From Candidatus Marithrix sp. Canyon 246 (GTDB lineage: Bacteria > Pseudomonadota > Gammaproteobacteria > Beggiatoales > Beggiatoaceae), in the NCBI RefSeq assembly GCF_001723685.1, contig NZ_MCBX01000013.1:1-64000 (forward strand): a stretch of 64,000 nt of DNA, read 5' to 3'. The stretch's first letter is position 1. Each line of letters opens with the position of its first letter. Below are positions 7,881-14,977 of this stretch, one piece after another. A program made the translations under genes and the position numbers. The notes beneath the pieces are model-generated. The model had not been told where the DNA came from, made no database searches, and saw only the letters and a program-made list of their open reading frames with translations.

Positions 7881-8786
7881 TTAATTACGAAATTTTTTCC
7901 CCCAAAGATACATCACAAACACCACCACAAAGCCAAATAACATCATTAATAAGGCATAAGTGACATTTTCATTCCACATTTCTGGTAAATAAGGTGTAGA
8001 ACTAATTAGACGTTCTTTTTCGTGAACTTCTATATATGTGCGGTGTTGAAATGGCCATATTATCCATAATGATCCTATTAATATACCTATTATGATTTGT
8101 AAAGTCGCTGCATAATATTTTTGTAATAGCCAACCCAAAAATCTACTGAAGACTATTAATCCAGCTAAAACTCCGAATCCAAAAGGTACTAAAATCATAA
8201 AATTAAAATGACCAATCGCGTTTAATATTGTATCATATTTGTGTAATACCAATAAGATAAAGGAGCCAGATATGCCCGGTAAAATCATAGCTGTTATCGC
8301 TATCATGCCGCTTAGAAATATAAATAATGGTGTATCTGGTGTAGTCACTGGAACTAAAGTTACTATAAACAATCCAGATATAGCTCCAATACTAATAAAA
8401 AACATAGCACCAAAGTTAAATTTTTCTATTTCTGCTGATAAAGTTACTATTGATCCAATGATAAGCCCAAAAAATAGTCCATAAATAGGTTCTGGATGTG
8501 TATGTAATAACACAGGTAATGGAATTACTCGTGTGAAAAATAATAATGCGCAAAATAGTCCGATTACTAATGGAATTATAAATGCAAAATGTGGCTTTTC
8601 TAAAGCTGGTTTTATTTCAAATTTGATTACATGTTGTAACCAAACTAAATCAAAAGAACGAATAGCATCAATTAATTGTCTATAAATTCCTAAAATAAAA
8701 GCCATTGTGCCGCCACTAACTCCGGGAACCACATCGGCTGCTCCCATGCAAAATCCTTTAGCGGCTAAAATTACTTTGTCAATCAT
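7881..8786 (-). CDS. DUF368 membrane protein (PopT-type undecaprenyl-phosphate translocase)
   Basis: A 301-residue polytopic membrane protein with the DUF368 opening GFCMGAADVVPGVSGGTMAF and a second GISGSF motif near the middle, the two inverted-repeat signatures of the family. Members called PopT return undecaprenyl phosphate from the outer to the inner face of the membrane for cell-wall and polysaccharide synthesis; assignment of that activity to this protein is inference. The gene is followed upstream by hemE on the same strand with a 16-bp gap. Its 3' end exists as a relic copy at 7109-7225. Confidence 0.88.
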   Translation of the reverse strand: MIDKVILAAKGFCMGAADVVPGVSGGTMAFILGIYRQLIDAIRSFDLVWLQHVIKFEIKPALEKPHFAFIIPLVIGLFCALLFFTRVIPLPVLLHTHPEPIYGLFFGLIIGSIVTLSAEIEKFNFGAMFFISIGAISGLFIVTLVPVTTPDTPLFIFLSGMIAITAMILPGISGSFILLVLHKYDTILNAIGHFNFMILVPFGFGVLAGLIVFSRFLGWLLQKYYAATLQIIIGILIGSLWIIWPFQHRTYIEVHEKERLISSTPYLPEMWNENVTYALLMMLFGFVVVFVMYLWGKKFRN

Positions 8787-8802
8787 TTAAATTCCTTAAT
8801 TA

Positions 8803-9864
8803 TTAAGACGAAGTTGTATGGTATTTTGCACTTAAACTATGTACAGCATCAATAAATACAGCTACATTGTCAGGATCAATATGTTGATGAATGCCATGTC
8901 CTAAATTAAACACATGTCCATTGCCATGACCAAAACTAGCTAAAGTTGAAGCTACTTCTTGACGAATACGATCTGGTGAAGCATATAATACGCAAGGATC
9001 CATATTTCCTTGTAATGCAACTTGATCGCCAATACGTTGACGCGCTAATCCTATTGGTAGTTTCCAATCTAAACCAACAGCGTCACAACCAGTTGCCGCT
9101 ATATTCTCTAGCCATTCATTACCATCTTTGGTAAATAAAATTATTGGTATATCTTTATTTGTTATATTTTCAACAATTTGTTGCATATAAGCTAAAGAAA
9201 ATTCCAGATAATCACGACTACTAAGAACCCCGCCCCAAGTATCAAATACCATGATAGCTTGCGCTCCAGCGGCGATTTGAGCATTTAAATAAGCAGTAAC
9301 TGCTTCTGTGATTTTTTCCAACAATTGAAATAATAATCTAGGTTGGTCAAACATTAAGCCTTTTATTTTACTAAAGTTTTTGCTAGGTCCACCTTCGACC
9401 ATATAGGTAGCAAGAGTCCAAGGGCTGCCTGCAAAACCTATTAAAGGAACTGTTCCATCTAATTCACGCTTAATCAAACTAACTGCATCCATTACATAGG
9501 ATAATTCCTCATTAGGATCTGGTATTACTAATTGTTCAATTGCCTTAGCGTCACGTATAGGGTGTTTAAATTTTGGTCCTTCGCCTTCACTAAAATATAA
9601 ACCTAAGCCCATTGCATCTGGAATTGTCAATATATCGGAAAATAAAATAGCGGCATCCAGATCAAAGCGTGCTAATGGTTGTAAAGTTACTTCACAGGCT
9701 AATTCTGGTGTTTTGCATAAAGTAAGAAAATCATTAGCGCGTTTTCTAGTTTCAAGATATTCTGGCAAATAACGCCCTGCTTGACGCATCATCCATACTG
9801 GAGTTCGATCAACATCTTTGCCTTGTAATGCACGTAAAAAGCTGTCATTTTTTAATGAAGTCAT
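8803..9864 (-). CDS. hemE: Uroporphyrinogen decarboxylase
   Basis: HemE removes four carboxyl groups from uroporphyrinogen III to give coproporphyrinogen III in heme synthesis, in the cytoplasm. The 353-residue protein has the N-terminal signature [16 protein letters not shown] near residue 22, the [15 protein letters not shown] block, [17 protein letters not shown], and the C-terminal [12 protein letters not shown]. All are family hallmarks and the length is normal. The ATG overlaps the stop of the upstream LysM-like gene as ATGA, so the two are co-translated. Confidence 0.97.
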   Translation of the reverse strand: MTSLKNDSFLRALQGKDVDRTPVWMMRQAGRYLPEYLETRKRANDFLTLCKTPELACEVTLQPLARFDLDAAILFSDILTIPDAMGLGLYFSEGEGPKFKHPIRDAKAIEQLVIPDPNEELSYVMDAVSLIKRELDGTVPLIGFAGSPWTLATYMVEGGPSKNFSKIKGLMFDQPRLLFQLLEKITEAVTAYLNAQIAAGAQAIMVFDTWGGVLSSRDYLEFSLAYMQQIVENITNKDIPIILFTKDGNEWLENIAATGCDAVGLDWKLPIGLARQRIGDQVALQGNMDPCVLYASPDRIRQEVASTLASFGHGNGHVFNLGHGIHQHIDPDNVAVFIDAVHSLSAKYHTTSS

Positions 9865-10421
9865 AATATATTGGTGTTTTTGAAATTTTTTGTAATTTTT
9901 TTATTCATTTGAATCCATAAAAAAATAATAATAATTAGTAAAACCATTAACACTAAAGTAATGGTTAATAGATTTAACTGAAACTTATCTTTTATAACAA
10001 TATCATTTTTAATTTCTATATTTTTTTTAATTTCTATATTTGGTAATATTTCAGTAGTTTCTATAACTAAAATTGGACATTCAATTGGAAAATCATAACG
10101 ATTTTTCCATTCATTATTTTGCCGATTATATTCTTCTTGTGCGTCATAATATGTAATTGTTTGCATTTCTTCAACATTAGGAAGTTCTAAACTAACACCT
10201 ACTTTTAAAGAGTTTATATTGCATGGTAGCTTAAAGGCATTAGGATTGAGTTTTTGTAAGGCTAAAATAACTTGATATATACTAACAGATGTTGAAGGTG
10301 GGCTTAGTTTTTTAGCTATATGCCATAAGTCTTCACTTGCTGTTGTTGGTCCATAAGTTGCTGCTTCAGCATTGCTGTTTGAATGTATTAATATACATAT
10401 TATTAGTAATAAAATTGGCAT
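9861..10421 (-). CDS. FimV-like N-terminal LysM membrane protein
   Basis: This 186-residue protein has an N-terminal signal segment ([12 protein letters not shown]), then a region with [28 protein letters not shown] and [10 protein letters not shown]. This is the FimV/TspA-type peptidoglycan-binding N-terminal pattern. A strongly hydrophobic helix near residues 150-170 is followed by a lysine-rich cytoplasmic tail. It is far shorter than FimV (over 700 residues), so it keeps only the periplasmic domain and the anchor. Function is not known; a cell-wall anchoring role is inferred. It overlaps hemE by 4 bp. Confidence 0.65.
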   Translation of the reverse strand: MPILLLIICILIHSNSNAEAATYGPTTASEDLWHIAKKLSPPSTSVSIYQVILALQKLNPNAFKLPCNINSLKVGVSLELPNVEEMQTITYYDAQEEYNRQNNEWKNRYDFPIECPILVIETTEILPNIEIKKNIEIKNDIVIKDKFQLNLLTITLVLMVLLIIIIFLWIQMNKKITKNFKNTNIL

Positions 10422-10444
10422 TTTATAAAAAAAGTGATCAAATT

Positions 10445-10720
10445 TTATGCTTGCAGTGTGTTGTTATGAATATTTTTATGCGCATCACAGGGAATAGAAA
10501 AACCAGCAACCGATACTGGGCGTGTGATAGCAAAACTTTGGCGATGAAGCTTTATACGTTCTATCTCATATAATGTTTCTGCTGTTAAGTAACTTTCTCC
10601 ACAATGTTGGCAAGTCATAACGGGAATATTTTCAATTACTAATAAATTTTCCCCTTTGCCATAACTGCGTGTCATCAGATGGGTGTGTACGCCTTCTTCA
10701 TTGCATAAGTCACATTTCAT
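10445..10720 (-). CDS. YgiT-type zinc-finger antitoxin (MqsA N-terminal-like)
   Basis: A 91-residue protein with two CxxC pairs: CDLCNEEG at residues 3-6 and CQHCGE near 37-40. They are separated by VIENIPVMT, the MqsA/YgiT zinc-binding pattern. MqsA-type proteins neutralise a partner toxin and often repress their own operon; the HTH half of full MqsA is absent. It follows the DUF4258 gene by 18 bp on the same strand, which is the usual pairing. Confidence 0.85.
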   Translation of the reverse strand: MKCDLCNEEGVHTHLMTRSYGKGENLLVIENIPVMTCQHCGESYLTAETLYEIERIKLHRQSFAITRPVSVAGFSIPCDAHKNIHNNTLQA

Positions 10721-10738
10721 AATTTTTTCCTTGTTATT

Positions 10739-11020
10739 TTACAATAGGAATACGGTAATAATAACCAATTTGCCAGTTATACTTAACTTACTCACCACAA
10801 TGATCTTATTATGAGTTAAGGTATAGCCTTTAATAAGGTATTTCCATTCCCCTATTTTATGCTCTTTTTGCCGTTCAACAATTTCACCAGTGAGTATGGC
10901 ACGTTCGACATCAAAAATTGTCAGTTCATCATTGTCCATTTCTTCTTCAGCATGTAGAGTCATTATATACTGACGGCTTCGGATTTTTTCCTGCATCTGT
11001 TTTAGAATACGTTCAAACAC
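10739..11020 (-). CDS. DUF4258 putative toxin
   Basis: The 93-residue protein has the DUF4258 pattern: an early YIMTLHAEEEM, then DVERAILTGEIVERQ, and the late KLSITGKLVIITVF. DUF4258 genes sit directly before YgiT-type zinc-finger genes and are regarded as the RelE-fold toxin half of such pairs; that is family knowledge, not shown here. The gene appears intact. Its upstream region is the 89-bp repeat at 11031-11119, so it shares promoter DNA with the CaCA exchanger gene that lies 6.7 kb away. Confidence 0.8.
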   Translation of the reverse strand: MFERILKQMQEKIRSRQYIMTLHAEEEMDNDELTIFDVERAILTGEIVERQKEHKIGEWKYLIKGYTLTHNKIIVVSKLSITGKLVIITVFLL

Positions 11021-11030
11021 AATATATATA

Positions 11031-11119
11031 ATCTTTCTTAGTTTGTTTTATAATTATAAGATTTATTTTTATTCTTAGCAGAGGTATTTTGTGGATTCAT
11101 TGACATTAGTTTTATTTAT
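11031..11119. repeat. 89-bp direct repeat, left copy, bounding the acylation cluster
   Basis: Matches 17670-17758 over 89 bp with two substitutions. The right copy holds the leader, the AGAGG site, the GTG start and the first codons of the CaCA exchanger gene. This left copy has the same start and codons but no gene behind it; the match ends where the cluster begins. The pair therefore marks the ends of an insertion of about 6.55 kb. Confidence 0.92.
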
Positions 11120-11256
11120 ATTTCCATATATCTAAAAACTCCAGATTCTGGAGCCGCTAATAAAATGGTAGCAATGATCAATAAAAAATAAATCAATACA
11201 ACCGTTACTGCTGCTACATTTTCTGGCATAAAGTTCATTAAGTAGTTATAAAGCAT
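11116..11256 (-). CDS. DltX-like one-helix microprotein of the acylation cluster
   Basis: A 46-residue frame starts at an ATG (11256-11254) preceded by a strong TTTGGAGGATAATA site, 2 bp after the MBOAT stop. It has a short N-terminal amphipathic part, one transmembrane helix (about residues 13-34, VAAVTVVLIYFLLIIATILL), and the tail PESGVFRYMEI. The ending F-x-Y-x-E-[FI] matches the conserved C-terminus of Gram-positive DltX, whose tyrosine carries the acyl group from DltB to DltD. The position beside MBOAT, SGNH and ligase-ACP genes supports the same role. Its stop codon lies in the 89-bp repeat, so the last residue may have been set by the recombination. Homology is by motif and context only. 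Confidence 0.7.
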   Translation of the reverse strand: MLYNYLMNFMPENVAAVTVVLIYFLLIIATILLAAPESGVFRYMEI

Positions 11257-11258
11257 TA

Positions 11259-12383
11259 TTATCCTCCAAATATAAGACGTTGATAATTTTGGATTATATC
11301 TTGTGAACGTGTGATTTCAAATCCTAATATCACAAAATTAAAAGTTATTAATACTGAAATTATTTTAATAATCCACAGCATTATAACGCGATCTTTATAA
11401 TAATTTTCAATAGTTTGCCCAAAGCTATTGGTAAATTTATAATAAACTACTAAACCAAGAGCATGATAGCCTCCCCACAGCAGGTATCGAAATGATAATT
11501 CATGCCATAAACCAATTCCTATCATGGTAGCTACAATAGCTAATTGGTGATTTCGTGTTAGTGATGCAACTGGTTGATAAATGTAAGAGCGGCACCAGTC
11601 AGATAAACTGATATGCCAACGTCGCCAAAATTCCGCAATATTAGTGCTTAAAAAAGGATTATTAAAGTTTTCATTGAGACGAAAACCTAGCATTAGGGCT
11701 AATGCAATGGCAATGTCAGTAGCACCAGAGAAGGAAAAATATAAATGAAAACCATATTGAAGGGATAGTAGATATTCAGCCAATCTTGGATAATCTGCTT
11801 CAATTGTAGTTATGAAATTCATAATCTTTCGATTAAATAAATAATCTGCTAGAATAACTAATTTTGCATATCCCCATATTAAACGTTCCAGTGCTAAAGA
11901 TATTATGGATTTATCAAAAGTCTGACGTTGCCAATCTGATTGGAATTCTTTATAACGATGAATTGGTCCAATTAAGAGAGAAGGAAAAAACATTAAATAT
12001 GCAAATAGCATATCGGTGGATATTTTGCCTAAATGTCCCTTATAATTTTCCATCAGAAAATGGATTGCCTTGAGAAGATAAAAAGCTAAACCGATTAATA
12101 TAATTATATTATTTGATGGTAAGGCACGGTAAGCTATAAAGATTAATATAAGGATTATTATTCCCCATAAGCCATGTATCAATCTGTTTGCAGGAAAGCG
12201 TAAAGCAATTAAGGTTAATATACTGATAATGACCAGCATTATGGCAGAAATCCATGAAAAAAACGAAAGTATTAATCCACTGCCAATTGAAAGATACCAT
12301 AGTCGCCAAATTCTTGGTACAAGCCAATATCCTATAATTAATATGCTTGCTAAGATTAAGTATAAAGGATCAAGTAGATTCAT
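11259..12383 (-). CDS. MBOAT-family membrane O-acyltransferase (DltB/AlgI-like)
   Basis: MBOAT proteins pass acyl groups across the inner membrane. The 374 residues hold about ten hydrophobic segments. Family signatures are FFPSLLIGPIHRY (near 135), FSFSGATDIAIALALMLGF (near 216), NPFLSTNIAEFWRRWHISLS (near 243) and GIGLWHELSFRYLLWGGYH (near 285), carrying the two conserved histidines. At 374 residues it is close to DltB and shorter than AlgI. It overlaps the SGNH gene by 14 bp and is followed by the microprotein, so the operon reads ligase, SGNH, MBOAT, microprotein. The acyl group and acceptor are unknown. Confidence 0.9.
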   Translation of the reverse strand: MNLLDPLYLILASILIIGYWLVPRIWRLWYLSIGSGLILSFFSWISAIMLVIISILTLIALRFPANRLIHGLWGIIILILIFIAYRALPSNNIIILIGLAFYLLKAIHFLMENYKGHLGKISTDMLFAYLMFFPSLLIGPIHRYKEFQSDWQRQTFDKSIISLALERLIWGYAKLVILADYLFNRKIMNFITTIEADYPRLAEYLLSLQYGFHLYFSFSGATDIAIALALMLGFRLNENFNNPFLSTNIAEFWRRWHISLSDWCRSYIYQPVASLTRNHQLAIVATMIGIGLWHELSFRYLLWGGYHALGLVVYYKFTNSFGQTIENYYKDRVIMLWIIKIISVLITFNFVILGFEITRSQDIIQNYQRLIFGG

Positions 12384-13224
12384 GAATTAATTTCAATATA
12401 CGTTCACGAAGCCAAGTAGAATATTTAGCTCTACCAGCTTCATTAAGGTGACTATTATCACAATATTTTTCGGAAGTAAGTTTATCTGGGTAAACAATTA
12501 GTGGTAAATTAAGTTTTTTTGCCAAAGAATTAACTAATTTTCGCCATCTATCTAAGTCTGAGGCAAGAGCGCGTTCCATTTGATCTGCGCGAGGAATATC
12601 TACTAATACAATTCTTATTCCTTGATTTTGTATATTTTTAATCCATTCAATAACATTGACAGAAATAGGGATAGAATTTCTATAATATTTCTGAAGTGCT
12701 TTTACTTTCTCTGACTTAGGAGAACCATTATAAATATGACCACAATTTTGTTTGTATATTTTTTCATTTTTTCCAATTAAATATTTGATAAAAAATTTAA
12801 TTTTGGTACGTACTTGACGTGCTTTTTCCTGCCATATTTTTGGTTTTAATTTCTTCATTAGCAATAAATCTGTCTGTAGCACTAATATTGTAGTTTTTTT
12901 TCTTAAAGCTATATCTAAATAAGGTTTTATTTTTCTAAAATCAGCTCCTGAAACTGCTAACAAAAAACTATATACATCAGATCCCAAGGCATCCGACGCT
13001 AACCATGCAGCATTTCTCATTAATGAGTTACCAGCTAATATAACTAATGCCTTTTTATTTTCTTCTAAGTTTTTAAAAGTATTTAAATAAATCTGTTCTT
13101 GCCAAAGTTTATTTTTGTTATCTATCCAATCATCAATAACTAATGAATAAACTATTAATACTAAGCATAATAATCCTAATATCCACCACCATAAATATAT
13201 TGGCATTCCGCGAATTTTACTCAT
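12370..13224 (-). CDS. Membrane-anchored SGNH-type acyltransferase (DltD role)
   Basis: A 284-residue protein with an N-terminal membrane anchor (WWWILGLLCLVLIVYSLVI, residues 12-30) and a periplasmic SGNH-like domain. The nucleophile block is ILAGNSLM near residue 65 and the C-terminal catalytic block is CDNSHLNEAGRAKY near 255, giving the Ser...Asp-x-x-His arrangement of DltD and AlgX/AlgJ-like enzymes. The family usually moves an acyl group to a sugar or polymer outside the membrane after an MBOAT delivers it. It overlaps the ligase-ACP gene by 8 bp and the MBOAT gene by 14 bp, so tight coupling is likely. It is shorter than DltD (about 390-420). Confidence 0.75.
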   Translation of the reverse strand: MSKIRGMPIYLWWWILGLLCLVLIVYSLVIDDWIDNKNKLWQEQIYLNTFKNLEENKKALVILAGNSLMRNAAWLASDALGSDVYSFLLAVSGADFRKIKPYLDIALRKKTTILVLQTDLLLMKKLKPKIWQEKARQVRTKIKFFIKYLIGKNEKIYKQNCGHIYNGSPKSEKVKALQKYYRNSIPISVNVIEWIKNIQNQGIRIVLVDIPRADQMERALASDLDRWRKLVNSLAKKLNLPLIVYPDKLTSEKYCDNSHLNEAGRAKYSTWLRERILKLIHEST

Positions 13225-14977
13225 CCATTTTTTCCTGAACTAAACGGATCACATCATTTAGCCGTTCAATTGACATCATTTCACGAGCTGTAAAGCTAAT
13301 TTTATAATGTTTTTCAACAGCTAGAATTAGTTGAAGATGTCCTAGAGAATCCCAGCCCAATGTAGTTTCTGGACTACTGTCACTTGACAGTGTATTGGTA
13401 TCTACCTTAAACATATCCGTAGCTAAATGAATTATTTTAAATGATATATCTGGACTATCACCCTTTTCTTTACGCTCTTCACATATTTTTTGTAATGTTT
13501 GAAGAGCAACTTTTCCAGAAGGACCTCGTGGCAGACTATCAAATTCAAAAATATAATCAGGATGCTTATATGTTGATAGCTTACTAGCATAAAAATTCTT
13601 TAAATCCAATTTATTAAATTCTGTAGAAGTCACAATACAAGCAATTACTTGTTCTTCCATTTCTGGATTAGCTAAGCCTATCACTTCACATTCACAAACC
13701 TCTGGGTGCTGCAACAATACATCTCTAATTTCTTCAGGGCTGATATTTTCACCGCCTTTGATAATTACATTTTTCAAACGACCAACTATTGAAATAAATC
13801 CTTTATCATCTATAGACGCTAAATCTCCTGTGTGAAGCCAACCATCTTTTAAAACCTCTAATGTTGCTTTTGGATTATCTATATATTCTTTAAAAAGCAT
13901 ATTGCCGCTAACAATTAATTCGCCAGCACTACTTATCTTTATTTCAATACCATTTAAAACCTTACCAACTGTGCCTTTACGATCATCAGGACCACAAATA
14001 GAGATAGCCATGCTGGTTTCCGTGAGTCCATAAATATTACAAATACGAACATTAAATTCATCTTCAAATAGTTGCCATAACTCATTGTTCAATGGACCAG
14101 CGGTTGATATAACATATTTAAAAGTTTGCCATTGAAATAATTCTGCCGCTTGATCTTTAATACGATTAAAATAGGATAAAATAACTGGAACCGTTATAAA
14201 ATGAGTGACTTGTTCACGATACAATTCGCCAATAAAAGCATCTATATTGGTAAAACTAAAAGGCTTTGAACGAACCAAAGTTGCGCCATTAAACAAAGTA
14301 AGAATTGGACCATGTAATAGTCCGTCAGCATGATGAAGGGGCAAGGCATTATGTATTCGATCTGAAGATGAATAATGCATATGTTGCGAAATAGCTTTAA
14401 TATTACTCAGTATAGCATCCAATGATAATAAAATAGCTTTTGGACGGCTAGTTGTACCCGACGAAAACAATACAAGCCCTGATGTATCAGACTGACGAAT
14501 ATCTGCTATACCATTGATTGAATCAAGAATAGAAGGATAATTATCTTCATGTTCTGTTACACGTTTTCTCAATAGTTTTTTTAGTAACTTAGCCTTTTTT
14601 GGTCTTGAATTAACCAATAATAATGGAAGCGACATTTTAGTGAAATTACTATCGCGTTCTGTACAAATCCAATTCGGTTTTACTATATCAATTAAGATTT
14701 CAGCCTCATACTGACTAACTTTAGGATCCGCAACAATAACAACTGCACCAGCTCGCCATGCGCCTAAACAAAGTTGAACAAGTAAACGATCATCATTAAC
14801 CGCTAAAAATATTCGTTCTCCAGCTTTAACGCCTTGTGACTCATACCATATTTGAGTTTTAGCAGTTATTTCTAAGAAATCGCCATAATTAAGCTTTTGA
14901 CCATCATTTAGCCAGTAAATATGTTTTGGTGAGTTTTCATATGCTTTTTGAAAAAGTGTCAATAATGGATTACTCAT
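13217..14977 (-). CDS. Adenylate-forming ligase fused to an acyl-carrier protein (DltA+DltC roles)
   Basis: Residues 1-500 are an ANL ligase: core loop VLFSSGTTSRPKAILLS (A3), NIYGLTETSMAI (A5), GWLHTGDLASID (A7), GRLKNVIIKGGENISPEEI (A8) and LPRGPSGKVALQTL with the A10 lysine. The last ~70 residues are a carrier domain with ETTLGWDSLGHLQLI, where the serine would carry phosphopantetheine. The enzyme should activate an acid with ATP and load it on its own carrier, like DltA loading DltC. Its ATG overlaps the TGA of a frame at the end of the upstream gene, and its 3' end overlaps the SGNH gene. Substrate cannot be read from the sequence. Confidence 0.88.
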   Translation of the reverse strand: MSNPLLTLFQKAYENSPKHIYWLNDGQKLNYGDFLEITAKTQIWYESQGVKAGERIFLAVNDDRLLVQLCLGAWRAGAVVIVADPKVSQYEAEILIDIVKPNWICTERDSNFTKMSLPLLLVNSRPKKAKLLKKLLRKRVTEHEDNYPSILDSINGIADIRQSDTSGLVLFSSGTTSRPKAILLSLDAILSNIKAISQHMHYSSSDRIHNALPLHHADGLLHGPILTLFNGATLVRSKPFSFTNIDAFIGELYREQVTHFITVPVILSYFNRIKDQAAELFQWQTFKYVISTAGPLNNELWQLFEDEFNVRICNIYGLTETSMAISICGPDDRKGTVGKVLNGIEIKISSAGELIVSGNMLFKEYIDNPKATLEVLKDGWLHTGDLASIDDKGFISIVGRLKNVIIKGGENISPEEIRDVLLQHPEVCECEVIGLANPEMEEQVIACIVTSTEFNKLDLKNFYASKLSTYKHPDYIFEFDSLPRGPSGKVALQTLQKICEERKEKGDSPDISFKIIHLATDMFKVDTNTLSSDSSPETTLGWDSLGHLQLILAVEKHYKISFTAREMMSIERLNDVIRLVQEKMDE

